This document shows, in pieces, positions 35,499 to 45,735 of a stretch of DNA of 64,000 nt. The translations under genes were made by a program, and so were the position numbers. Positions within the stretch are counted from its first letter, which is position 1. The number at the start of each line of letters is the position of its first letter. This DNA comes from Coenobita brevimanus (lineage: Eukaryota; Arthropoda; Malacostraca; Decapoda; Coenobitidae): the NCBI GenBank assembly GCA_032717465.1, contig CM064732.1:23301924-23365923 (forward strand). The letters are read 5' to 3'. The notes under the pieces are model-generated. The model ran no database searches and was not told the origin of the DNA. It worked only from the letters and a program-made list of their open reading frames with translations.

Positions 35499-37564
35499 TC
35501 ATAGTAATGGAAGAGTTAAAAATGGATAAAGTAGTGTTGAGTGTCTTTTATGTAACTGTGGGTGGGGGAGAGAGACGTAAACTGTAGGTGCAAATGTGTA
35601 AAAATTATGTGCAAAATGATGAAAATGTCCCAAGACACAAACCTGAGGAAATATGAATAACAGTCACATTAGGAGCGAAACTGTTTCTGTATAATCATGC
35701 TTATTACTGGAACTTCCCTACCTTCATTAATAGTCTGTTCGATTTTGATGCAGGAGGTCATAGAAGTTCTGTTGAATAATATAAATTATGCGGAAGCTGT
35801 GATGTCTGAAAAGTATCAAGGTATTCTATGATAGGCCATTGCTCTTCTGAAGGTCTCGTGTGACTTTGAATTGGAAAATAGTATGAAAGAGAAAGTGGTT
35901 CCGGAATCAGCTACGGAGAGTGACTGACACTTTGTTGAAGATATATGATTTTTTTTTTTTTTTTGACTACAGAAATAAATATAGAATTGGTTACAAGGAA
36001 GATTAAAAGTATTCCCTGCTGAAATAAACTTAATGTATGTCTGTGATGCATGCTTTTCATAAGTTATTGGTGTTTTGAAAAGTTAGCTCTTAGAGTCACG
36101 CCTTTTCTTGTTACTCATTTCAGTTAATGAAAAGCGATTTTACTCACTTGAGGGTGAAATAATAGAAGCCTGAGCGTTAATACTAGCTAGTGACAGACAA
36201 CATTATTCAGCTAATAATGAGGTATAGGAGAAAGAGTTATGAGTAAATGCATGAGTAAGCATGATAAAAAGTAGAGAAATGGAATATGAAAGAATCTTCA
36301 CAAATTTTGTCATCTGAGGGAGAACGAGGCTCGGGTATCATAAAGGTATTAACTCATTCAGTAAGGTGACATCACTTTTGTTTTAGTTTTACTGTCTCCA
36401 TATGAGCATATTTAGCTTAGGTTATACTTTTGGCAGTGAAATTGTTACAGTTGCCTTCAGTAGTTCGTCCAGAATTCAATAAAGTCGATTGAAAATAGCA
36501 GCACAGTAGCAATCACAAGATAAACATCATAGTAGGATGAGGAAGAACGAGAGCAGTGGAGAGGAATGTTATTATAGTAATCATCATCATCATCGTCATT
36601 ATCATCATCATCATTCCAGCCTGAAAAGATGTTCAAACGAAGAAAAGGGAAAGAGGTAAGATGATGAAAGTAAGAAACTTGTAGTTAGGTATAAACATAA
36701 GCAACGCTACTTTGTTGCAACCCTCCACTTGACGAAGCACATACCCCCCACCTCCCTACACACCTAACCAAGCGCATAATCCCCCCCCCCAATATTTTCT
36801 TTTAAAAGTGGGCGTACGGAGAACACCTTGAGGACACATAACCTGGACCCTTCAGATTCCTTGTGCAGATCGCATTGAAAGCTCTGGATTTTTTTATTTT
36901 TCATTATTTTCAAGAAAACTATTTAAGCAACAGCATTCAACCTATCAAGAGGTACCAAATCACTATAAGATACACAACTGTGTAAAATTTCATGACTCTT
37001 TAATGATTTTTTTCAGAGTTCTGGACCGGAAACGAAATCTCTGCTTCCTGCCAGCAGCCCTGCCACCCAACTCTTCGGACGGACACCTATTGATCCCAGT
37101 GATAACAACATCCTTCTCTGACTTTGTCAGGTGGAGGGTACTGTGTGAACAAAAAGTATCGAATACATTGTGATAAGTAGGATATTATGATGAATAAAAA
37201 AAAAAAAAAAAAAGGCTCACTTATGAAACGGAAAGAACATGTAAAAATTATAGAAGAATATTCACGTAAAAAAAGAAAAGACGTGCTGAAGGAACAATTA
37301 ATCTGCAAGACTGATGAACCATTTTGATGAGAGTAGTCTATTCATTAACATAACTGGGTTTGCATAAAGGAGGAAAAATGAAGTTCCCACGAACGTATAT
37401 CTGTGTCAAAGCTGAGGAAACACATGAAGAAGATGAAAACAGGAAGGAATCAAGTGATGATGAGGATTATAAATAAATAAAATTTCGACCGTGTATTAGG
37501 AAGAGTGCAATGAACTCTTTAAACAGCTATTTCACTTAGATGGCTTTTTATTTTTATGTTGTTT
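35493..37564. other. Unclassified AT-rich stretch
   Basis: About 2 kb without a gene. Short (ATC)n occurs at about 36,580-36,615, poly-T at 35,949-35,964, a C-run at 36,781-36,790 and poly-A at 37,196-37,213. It is the quietest non-repetitive-looking part of the window. Confidence 0.5.
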
Positions 37565-38324
37565 TTAACCCGCCCCGTCCCGTTGATGTATGGGTACGTT
37601 GCAACGATTTGCATTTGCCAGTCCCAGCGACGTACCAGTACGTTGTGCAATTGCAAGGTCCCTAATTTGCACAATTTTTAATTTTCGCGTGTGATTTTTC
37701 ATATGTATACACGGGACACCTTCCTCTACTCCTCTACAAGATGCCAAGCAGGGACAATGCCTTACACTGCATAACCTCCCCCCTCCCCCCCTCACTCCAT
37801 TATCTTGGCAAAGGACCTGTTACCAGTGACCCGGCCAGTAAAGATATTCAGGGCCAGAGTGATTCCCCAATCGATGACAATGTGGAGGACAATGTTTACA
37901 TAGCATTAGAAGAAGAAACAGCCAGAAATAATGATCAGGTAATGTGGCAAAAAAAGGTCAGGTATGGTGATTAGTTAGTGAGTGAAATAATGCTTATAAT
38001 GCCTTTATTACTGCTTGAAAACCAATATACTCTCATACTACATATACATTCGTACCAAGTAAATAAATAAATACCCTTTATGAGTGGATAAAATAGTTAC
38101 CCTCCCATAGAACTCGTACCAGCATGTTAGAAAACCCAGTCAGGTAAGGAGGAACTCCTACCTGGATTGGGTATTTTAAACCTCAGGTGAGCGATTTCTC
38201 TATGAATTTTCGATGTTTCTCACCAAAAGAGAAGGTTTTAGCCAAAAAAAAAAAATTTTTCGAAAATACCTCGGGACTGGGGGGATGTCGGAGGTGCAGA
38301 AAACCTCGGGACATGACGGGTTAA
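37565..38324. mobile_element. piggyBac-type MITE, copy A (TTAA both ends)
   Basis: TTAA lies at 37,565-37,568 and at 38,321-38,324. Ends are CCCGCCCCGTCCCGTTG on the left, and CCCGTCATGTCCCGAGG read inward from the right. The interior matches copy B at 49,238-50,011 along most of its length (GTATACACGGG, ACCTTCCTCTAC, AGAGTGATTCCCCAATCGAT). It contains an acidic coding-like patch (DDNVEDNVYIALEEE, about 37,875-37,920) that resembles an acidic transposase N-terminus. No DDE domain is present. Confidence 0.83.
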
Positions 38325-39527
38325 TGTCACCAACACGATTTCAGTCTGTTGGAGGAGGTTCTTCGAACTGGAGAGGTTAATTAGAGCCTCCATTACCCTT
38401 TTTATTCCATGAACCCAGACAATTGGAGCTGCCACACTGCCTCTTCCTTTCCTGCCCACTCATTTTGTATGTTCCTCGAACAGGGTAAAAATGATTAACC
38501 ACCTTGCCACGAGACTTCCCCCTTCAGCTTTATTAAATAGTCTGGTGATTGCAGCAATGCGAAAGACAAGATTACATCGTACGGAAGGATTTTCTTCTAA
38601 ATATTTCCAAACCTTTTCACTGCAAGAGTCAGCAAGCTAGTGTATTAAAGGGATTAACTCTTTCCATCCAATGCGGTGATTCCATTTTTATTTACAGCAT
38701 CACATCGAGATTTCTCTTGGCTTTGGAGAGATTTTTCAAAGGGGAGGGATTAGTTGCAGTCTTCATCAATTCCATTACTTCTAAGGTCCTTGGCGAACTG
38801 AAGAAAATCTGGTATAAGTCTGACTAAAATGAAAAAGACGTCACCATCGTGAAGTGTTTAAATATTCCTGAATCGTTACAAGAGTAATTTGCAGATACAC
38901 AGCTGAAATGAACATACAAAAGTTACACAATGTGCTCATGCACAGTGACTCTTTAATCCCTTTAGATCGATGACATACTTAATATGTTACTCATGCTATC
39001 ACAACAATGTTATTCCACTAAGTAATAGTCTTTCCTAGGGACAACGGAGATGATGATGATGATAACTCAAATTCATCAACTCGAAAAGTTTCTCATTATA
39101 TGTATAAAACCGCCCTGATATGGAAGGAACATACTTAAACATACATCAATGGACTGAACAAACTTACACCACCAAAGAAGTTGGTTATGTTTGAGTTCGA
39201 AAAATTCAAAAAAAAAAAAAAAAACGTATGGAAACAGCGGTGATATAACAGAAAGTACCGAATCATCAGAATGCATAGATATACTACCGCAGGGGAGTTC
39301 TTTCATAGTCTTCAGCAAAGAGGCTGGTTGTGTTACCAGTAATAGTGCTTTCTTTACTTCACTGTAGTAGAGCGTCGCCTTTGCATAACTCTCTCAAAGG
39401 TAATCGCATCAAAGGTATGCTGTGCTCAAAGCACTGTCAAAGGATTTTTTTAAGGACCGGTACTGTACACACAAATTGTGTGAAGAATCTATTCTCTCTG
39501 ACCGGTGAAACCATTTCCGCTTTTTAT
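38325..39527. other. Unclassified stretch
   Basis: No recognisable gene. A 92-codon plus frame (38,549-38,827) has no named domain. (GAT)n occurs near 39,050-39,064 and poly-A near 39,209-39,224. TTAACCACCTTGCCACG near 38,495 looks TTAA-element-like but no partner was found. Confidence 0.4.
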
Positions 39528-39586
39528 GCTGTAAATGTTTAGCCCATCAGAATTAATATCTGCGCGCGCGCGCAGACAGACAGACA

Positions 39587-39637
<51 letters not shown>

Positions 39638-39674
39638 TGTAAATGTAACTGTTAAGACCATCAGAACTTACATC

Positions 39675-39753
<79 letters not shown>

Positions 39754-39805
39754 ACACACACACACACACTGTAAATGTAACTGTTAAGACCATCAGAACT
39801 TATAT

Positions 39806-39857
<52 letters not shown>

Positions 39858-39881
39858 GCACCCACGCACGCGCGCGTGGTT

Positions 39882-39928
<47 letters not shown>

Positions 39929-39966
39929 ATGTAAGTTTTGATGGTCTTAACAGTTACATTTACAGT

Positions 39967-40040
<74 letters not shown>
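39528..40040. repeat. Composite (CA)n / 38-bp unit array with inverted arm
   Basis: A ~38-bp unit (TGTAAATGTAACTGTTAAGA then CCATCAGAACTTAYATCT) occurs near 39,637 and 39,769 in plus orientation, each followed by long (CA)n. A diverged copy lies near 39,529. The same unit appears inverted near 39,925-39,967, flanked by (TG)n. The turning point is at about 39,855-39,880 (CACGCACGCGCGCGTGG). (GA)n follows at 39,990-40,040. Confidence 0.9.
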
Positions 40041-40042
<2 letters not shown>

Positions 40043-40173
40043 GAAAAGTCTTAATGATTTTACTCAGGTGGAAAACAAATTGATACCCCTCTCCTCAAGA
40101 TAAAATATACCACAATATGTTGGATCGAATTACATAAAATGAAAATGGCATAGGGTGAACACCAAGGTGGGGT

Positions 40174-40177
<4 letters not shown>

Positions 40178-40234
<57 letters not shown>

Positions 40235-40246
40235 ATTATTATTATT
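40178..40246. repeat. (TA)n and (TTA)n microsatellite
   Basis: TA repeat to 40,230 then TTA units to 40,246. Confidence 0.96.
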
Positions 40247-40352
40247 GTCCTGGAGTGAAAACGAGAATTTCGGCAGTAATACTTGTGACCCTGGAGGCGT
40301 AGCTGTTGTCAATGAGTCCGTTTCATTACACGAGTATCGATGGGTATATGTA

Positions 40353-40621
40353 CAGGGGCGTCCGCAGGATCTTTTGTAATGGGGAGGCAAAATAAAAGAA
40401 ATAAATACCTTTACATATATGTGCGGTTATATCAAAATACACACACTCCAAATAGGCATATGCATATACTTACAAGAGTTACATGACTTACATCAAATGC
40501 ATAGTGACAGAATGCATGAATCAACTCAGATCACTCAATCATCCTTGAACAAGAACTGAAGCCGTCGAATTCCAAGGGGTGGCAACTGCCCCCCCTTGCA
40601 ATCCCCCTCCGGACGCCCATG
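40353..40621. mobile_element. MITE with CAGGGGCGTCCG termini and TA flanks
   Basis: The left end is CAGGGGCGTCCGCAGG (40,353-40,368). The right end, read inward, is CATGGGCGTCCGGAGG. TA lies at 40,351-40,352 and 40,622-40,623. The 269-bp interior has no ORF. The termini and TA flanks suggest a Tc1/mariner-type or similar non-autonomous DNA element. It ends eight bases before the BEL 5' LTR. Confidence 0.7.
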
Positions 40622-40629
40622 TAGCATGT

Positions 40630-41386
40630 TGTGGGAAAAATTTTTTCCCCCTGAGCAGTTGCGATCTTTACCTTTTAAAATAGTCATCCCTGTTAAAGGC
40701 AGAGGAAAACCTGGAGAGCATTAATAACAAATTCAAGCTGTTCTCTTTAATAATTCTTATTATTAATAAAATAAATGTAACTGCGTTTAACCTTTGTGGA
40801 CAACTGTATTGTAAATACATGTGAAAACTTAGGAATTTCCCATTGACCTAACTGCACTTACGTGGTACGGTGACGTGCACTCACCTGAGAAGCTGATGAG
40901 GTTTAATATATATTTACATAGATAAAGGGAAAGTTTGGTATTAGTTTAATTAAAACTAAGATCAAGCTAAGTTAGATTCACCTTGTATATACCAGGAAGT
41001 AATTTAACTATTTAGTCTTGTAATTAATTAATAGTTGGCATTCTACAATCATATGAGGGAGTAGAGACTCGCCATGTTCAGTCACTCTGCTTCATAAGCC
41101 CACTCAAACTGCATGCTGTTAATACGCACCTAATGATGCTTGGATGTCCCAGGCAACCGACCGAAACATCAGGGCCATCGCCATCTGTTGTCCAGCTCTT
41201 TCTAGCTAAGTAACCTTTATGACTAGGCCAAATCTTGGGGGAATTAGCTAGGAGATAGGAGAGTAATTACTGGTCACTTGAAATATCATTTATACCTAAA
41301 CCTCCTAAAAGACTTATGTGAATTTACTTAAGGTCGTGTTAGACTAACACTCGTCAGATAAAGGAGTGTATAAAAACACTCTGACA
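40630..41386 (+). repeat. BEL 5' LTR
   Basis: It starts TGTGGGAAAAA and ends CTCTGACA, so TG...CA. It aligns with 46,561-47,343, sharing CAGAGGAAAACCTGGAGAGC, TTAATAATTCTTATTATTAA, GTAGAGACTCGCCATGTTCA and ACTTAAGGTCGTGTTAGACT. A TATAAAA-like box lies near 41,369, close to the LTR end. Confidence 0.92.
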
Positions 41387-41390
41387 TATT

Positions 41391-41412
41391 TTTGGTGCCC
41401 CTGAGAGTGAGG
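41391..41412 (+). promoter_or_regulatory. Primer-binding-site-like sequence
   Basis: Just after the 5' LTR end the sequence reads TTTGGTGCCCCTGAGAGTGA, with the TGG expected to pair with a tRNA 3' CCA. I did not assign the priming tRNA. Confidence 0.6.
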
Positions 41413-41644
41413 ATAACAGATGTGTGCTGAAGCACTGAACGATTTTAAGGTCGCGATTGTAAGGCACAGCCTATTCCCACGTTCTGTAGAAGTGGATGAC
41501 GTGGAAATACGTATATACAGCGCTCCTGGTGGAAGGGCAAGTTCCTTTTCTGAGGATGAGTGGCTAAATGCCGTATTAGATTGGGAGCATAACCACACTA
41601 TCCTTTTCCTGGGAGGAAATGTTATTTATGAAGATGTGGAAATA

Positions 41645-42872
41645 CAGTAATCCCCGTACTGTCCAGATTCCCACTTTCCAGACACCCCACTTACCGGACA
41701 TTGTGGGGCTGAACGTTTGGAACCCAAAAATGGCCAAAAAAAGAAAAAAAAAAAACATTGATTTTTTTTTCCCACCCGTAATTTGAAATTGCCACATGGC
41801 GTCGAACCTCTGTTTACACCACGACCCCTTCATCCCTCCCTTCCTCCCCCTCCCCCCTCCCCTGCCAGGGTTGCCATTTGGTATTTTTCATTACCAAATG
41901 TGGGCCAATTTGGTAATGAATAATTCGTTTGGTAATTAATCAGAATAATGCATTACCAAATGGATTTTTCACATGTATGAGGATACACAGGATGGAGATG
42001 GTGGATTGTTGCTCTCTCTGATTAATCTGCTAGCCAACATAGTGTGAAAATAATCAACATGCTGTAAATTATATGGAGAGTGATTACATGTATTTCCACT
42101 TGTATATATTATCAGTGAAGAATAAATGCTAGCTTTACGAATTTGGTAATGAAAAGTTGAATTTGGTAATGAAAATTGAGGAGTTTGGTAATGTGGCCGT
42201 TGCGATCTGGCAACTCTGTTTCCCGGTCACCAACAGTTACTGCCTAACTACGATCGTGAGTAGATGCTTATCGCAATGGAAGCCACACGTGCTCGTTTTT
42301 TGTAAATAAACAATGAATTAACTGCAATACCTCGCGACTAGATCACATGGGAATTTACAGTGTTGTGCAGTGTTAAGAAATTAGAATTTAGAGTGCAAAG
42401 GATTACCTGTGGCGTGCAAATTGACGGTTGAAATTGGCGGTTGAAACTGGAGTGGTATAGTTAGGAACAATGTGCAGTGTTAAACAATTATAACTCACAG
42501 TGCAAAGAATTAAGTGCAGCACAACACTGGATTACTGTACGTGCTTCAAGAGCATTTTCACCACTGCCAGAGCGTTAGAAAAGGCAGCCACAGACGTGCT
42601 ATAAGTACCCTAGCTGAGGTACAGTCACTTCTGATTCCTCATTCTTTGGTTCCTTTTCATTTATGTCATGCTTTATGTCCATTATTGGGGTGAATAGGGT
42701 CTTAAATAGGTGCTATGCATGTCCGGTAGGGAGTTAATTAGGTGGCTTTCAAAGTTGGGCTGTGTTAGGGTCCTTAAGTACCAGTCCAGGAGCCAGGGGC
42801 CCACTTTCCAGACAGGACCACTTTTCGGACATGCCTTTGGCTCTATGACGTCGGATAGTAGATGGATTACTG
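41645..42872. mobile_element. pogo-like element inserted in the SGNH ORF
   Basis: The left end is CAGTAATCCCCGTACTGTCC. The right end, read inward, is CAGTAATCCATCTACTATCC. TA lies on both sides (41,643-41,644 and 42,873-42,874). Interior sequence CACTTTCCAGACA recurs in part near 42,800. No transposase is recognised. TIR style and TA duplication indicate pogo/Tigger-like (Tc1/mariner superfamily), non-autonomous. Confidence 0.83.
41866..42218. mobile_element. hAT-like MITE nested in the pogo-like element
   Basis: It starts CAGGGTTGCCA and ends TGGCAACTCTG, imperfect inverted ends. The motif TTTGGTAATGA is repeated in both orientations inside (near 41,890-41,960 and 42,140-42,195). A clean 8-bp target duplication is not seen, so the hAT assignment is tentative. 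Confidence 0.6.
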
Positions 42873-43394
42873 TAATGAAATTGTTGAAAACATTCTAGCC
42901 ATGGTAGGAGCCATTGAAGGTTCATGTTAATCCTTGGTAACCATAACCCTTCTTGAGCCTAGAAACCTACCATATGGTTCACCAGTTTGCTATGATACAT
43001 ATAAATTAGTTAGCAGGGCCGTGAATAGCAAGTTGCACAGGATAAGGAAAGGAAAGGATTTTATCCACTTTAAAGTAAAGCCTTTCCAAACAACTCTAAA
43101 AGCCGATGGTATACACTGGAATCACCATGGCAGAGAAGCGGTTCTGCAGAAATTTATAAATTACACAGAGGTAAAGAAAGGACAGTTCTATGTTGTACAG
43201 GCTTTGGGTGGTCCTGTGATATATTAAAATGATTAATTGGTTCTGAACCCAGGGAAATATGGGTTATTTGGAAACTGACTTTGGGGATAAAGACATAACC
43301 CTAGAGGTTTAACAACCCAGGGAGATAGGTTTAATGTCATAAATACAATCCCTACACGTCTCAGAATTAAAAATAAATAGATAATTACTGAGCT

Positions 43395-44354
43395 GTGGTA
43401 AATTTCTGGTTGAAATTAATGGTTAATCTAGTAAATTCCAAATCAGTCAATATGTCTATTTCCTTGTTACAGAGATCGTGTAGTAGTAAGGCCAGATGGG
43501 TAACGAGAGCCATATATGACTGCAGACAATCATTAGATGAAACACCTCAGTCCAGGGAGAAATTGAGGAGTCTCTTGAATATACTAAAGGACAGATGGAC
43601 TAAGTATGAAGAAGGTTATGTAAATTTAGAAGCAGCCATAGTAAAAGCTGATGATAAAGATCTTCTAGAGTCGGGGACTACCAAATTTGAAGGTAAATTA
43701 GAGGAATATCTAACATTAGTGAAGTTATTAGAGTCAACATTGGCCGAGACTGCCGCGGAAATACAAGTTGTGGAGCAGCAGAGTAAAGCTGTACCACAAA
43801 TTACGCTTCCAGAGTCTGATGGGGAGCAAAATTGGAAATCTTTTGGGGATCAGCTTAAATACTTAGTTCATGATAGAACAGATCTCCCCATTGTGAGTAA
43901 ACTCACATATCTGTTAGGAGAGGTCAAGGGGACGCCTTACAAGTTGATGAAAGAATTACCTGTGGAAGAAAACAATTATAAGGTGGCATTGACTATTCAT
44001 AGACAGAATTACGAAGACAGGGAGCAAGTCATGACTCAGTTACTGAAGGCTCTAATTGAATTACCCATATCTAAACATGATTTTCATTCCTTGCAAATTT
44101 TTCGGATTGCGATGAGTTGTAATTTAAAGGCTTTAGGTACTTACACAGATATTAAAGCAGCAGATTGGGTGCTTCCTAGAACTGTGTCCATAAAGCTTCT
44201 ACCAGGAGCCAAGGATGCCTTGTATGGTAGGTACCAAAACGATAATTTCTCCTGTGAGGAGACTGAGGAAGGCTTAGAGCAACTCTGTAAACATTTGCAA
44301 GGAACAGCAAAGCCTGTTGAAATTAAACAGAAGGCTGATATAAAGAAAAAATAA
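43395..44354 (+). CDS. gag: BEL/Pao gag polyprotein, N-terminal part
   Basis: A 319-codon open frame. The first ~130 residues are charged and helical-looking (KLRSLLNILKDRWTKYEEGY, KFEGKLEEYLTLVKLLEST). A region with QITLPESDGEQNWKSFGDQL, LPIVSKLTYLLGEVKGTPYK and LPVEENNYKVAL follows. This LP.F.G....W..F.D.. pattern is the DUF1759-type gag domain of BEL/Pao elements. The second half (DFHSLQIF, WVLPRTV) continues the gag fold. Translation stops at 44,352, and the downstream zinc-finger region is in another frame. Gag normally forms the virus-like particle. This copy may be expressed only as a truncated protein. Confidence 0.88.
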   Translation: MVNFWLKLMVNLVNSKSVNMSISLLQRSCSSKARWVTRAIYDCRQSLDETPQSREKLRSLLNILKDRWTKYEEGYVNLEAAIVKADDKDLLESGTTKFEGKLEEYLTLVKLLESTLAETAAEIQVVEQQSKAVPQITLPESDGEQNWKSFGDQLKYLVHDRTDLPIVSKLTYLLGEVKGTPYKLMKELPVEENNYKVALTIHRQNYEDREQVMTQLLKALIELPISKHDFHSLQIFRIAMSCNLKALGTYTDIKAADWVLPRTVSIKLLPGAKDALYGRYQNDNFSCEETEEGLEQLCKHLQGTAKPVEIKQKADIKKK

Positions 44355-44355
44355 C

Positions 44356-44793
44356 ACTAACCAACTGGTTGGGAAACCTAAGTTAGGGATGGCTAAGTCT
44401 GTACCTAAGGAAGAGATAGGTTCTATCTTTAGCTCTTTAAAATCTGAGGATAAGATGTTAAAGACAAAGAATAGACAGGCAGATGAAAATAAGGAGGTAA
44501 AACTTTCCATGGTAAGGGACAGGAAGGTTTGTGCATTTTGTGGTGAGCAACGTTCCAGTGCATCTTGTCAACATTATCCTGATTACGCTCCTAGACTAGG
44601 GAAGCCTCAGGAATTGGGGTGTTGTATAATTTGCATGAGTTCCGAACGCACTTACGCGGACTGCAAGATTAAGCTAATTCTTTGTTTCAAATGTAAAAAG
44701 GATCATCATCATAGTGCTTTATGCCTATGGATGAAACATGAGGTCCCTAAAACTGCAAGTATCAATATGACAGTTGCTATAGAAACTTATTAG
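44356..44793 (+). pseudogene. BEL gag zinc-finger region
   Basis: A second frame carries KVCAFCGEQRSSASCQHYPD, then LGCCIICMSSERTYADC and CFKCKKDHHHSALC. These Cys/His clusters match the zinc-finger region linking gag to protease in BEL/Pao elements. It is shifted relative to gag, and its end (TAG at 44,791) is shifted relative to the protease, so continuity is broken. Confidence 0.82.
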
Positions 44794-45438
44794 CATGTAC
44801 TCTCTTTGATATGGGTGCACAGAAAACCTTCATTTCTGCAGACATTGTGAAGAAATTAAAGTTACCTGTGATTGGCAAGGTAATTCTAGCTATTACAGGA
44901 TTCTTAGCTACTAAGGAAGCTCAGTCTTTTGATTTAGTTAGACCTGTAAAACAACTAGGTAGATATAAATGCCATATAACAGCAGCTGTGCTGGATAATA
45001 TGGAAACAAGTATACAGTATATATAAAATGACGGAAGGAAACCTCTGATCATCTACAAAGCTGAGGGATAAGCTTGGCTAACGGAATATGGAATTAGATA
45101 CTGTGGGTTCCATAAAAATGATAATTGCTTCAGATTACTATGGAAGATTCCTACATAGGACTTTCAAGAAGAATAAGGTAAAGTTGTTCAAGAGTCCAGG
45201 ATGTAACCTTATTATGGGTCAGTTGCCTTTTCCAAAGCAAGCTAAAGTAGAGGCCAAACTGGTAGACTCAATCTTTGTTACCCTCACACAGTCATTGATG
45301 GTAGCTAGAATAGGTGCAGAATTACAACCTACTCAGTTAAATGACTTGCTGGAGGAAAAAAATGAACTGTACACAAATTGTGGGACCTCGATTGTGCAGG
45401 AATACACTCTGAGGAACCAACCCCTGAAGATAAAATAA
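44790..45438 (+). pseudogene. BEL aspartic protease remnant
   Basis: LFDMGAQKTFIS near 44,803 is the active-site region. The Asp is retained but the usual Asp-Ser/Thr-Gly reads Asp-Met-Gly. LKLPVIGKV and DLVRPVKQL follow. After a frame change near 45,030 comes IIASDYYGRFLHRTF and NLIMGQLPF (45,110-45,235), corresponding to the DYYG block that follows BEL proteases. The catalytic motif change and frameshifts suggest loss of function. Confidence 0.75.
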
Positions 45439-45545
45439 CTGGATTTGTATAACCAGTCGGTGGAATTAAAGGATGGACAGAATTGGGTAGGATTATCATG
45501 GAAACTAAACCATTCGGAGTTACCAACAAATTACCAAGTTCTACG
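45439..45545 (+). pseudogene. BEL reverse transcriptase, first segment only
   Basis: After an in-frame TAA at 45,436 the same frame continues YNQSVELKDGQNWVGLSWK and ELPTNYQV. This corresponds to the N-terminal RT linker of BEL/Pao pol (dgRY.v.LPW...LP.NY). The palm domain with YxDD is absent because the sequence is replaced at about 45,540. Confidence 0.7.
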
Positions 45546-45735
45546 GTAGTTGACGAAGGCTCAACAAACATCTCAGGAGAAAGCTGAAGGTATGTGCCAT
45601 ATGCATATGTAATTATAATATTCTAGGACTAATAACTGATTTTTGGCAAATATTTTTAAAAAGTCAGTCGGAGCGCGAATATCCCCAAGTGAGGTGCATG
45701 GACCGCCTCCGACATGCCCGCGATTAAGGGGTTAA
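45536..45735 (-). mobile_element. piggyBac-type terminus at the BEL deletion scar
   Basis: The reverse complement reads TTAACCCCTTAATCGCGGGC at its outer end (TTAA at 45,732-45,735), then TTTGCCAAAAATCAGTTATT, TTACATATGCATATGGCACA and TTGTTGAGCCTTCGTC. It matches 9242-9430. Only this end is present. Integrase C-terminal coding resumes at once on its right side and RT N-terminal coding stops on its left side. Confidence 0.75.

Larger units (their letters stand above)
41420..43227 (+). pseudogene. SGNH/GDSL-hydrolase-like ORF of the BEL element, split
   Basis: The first part (41,420-41,644) starts at an ATG shortly after the PBS. It shows four blocks: VAIVRHSLFPR (Ser block, with the usual Gly before His-Ser changed to Arg), IYSAPGGRASSF (Gly block), and TILFLGGNVI (the GxND block, with Asp changed to Val). 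The second part (42,873-43,227) shows EIVENILAMVGAIE, ITLLEPR, SRAVNSKLHRI and ADGIHWNHHGREAVL (the Asp-x-x-His block), then ends at 43,227. This order is that of SGNH hydrolases. A pogo-like element of 1,228 bp separates the parts. A stop after GSC and a frame change add further damage. Gag begins 168 bp downstream. Substrate and role are unknown. Confidence 0.78.

Noticed and set aside
43395..44354. Gag-like frame as a domesticated host gene
   Set aside because: It sits between matching LTRs with BEL-type protease, RT and integrase remnants downstream, so it is simply the element's own gag.
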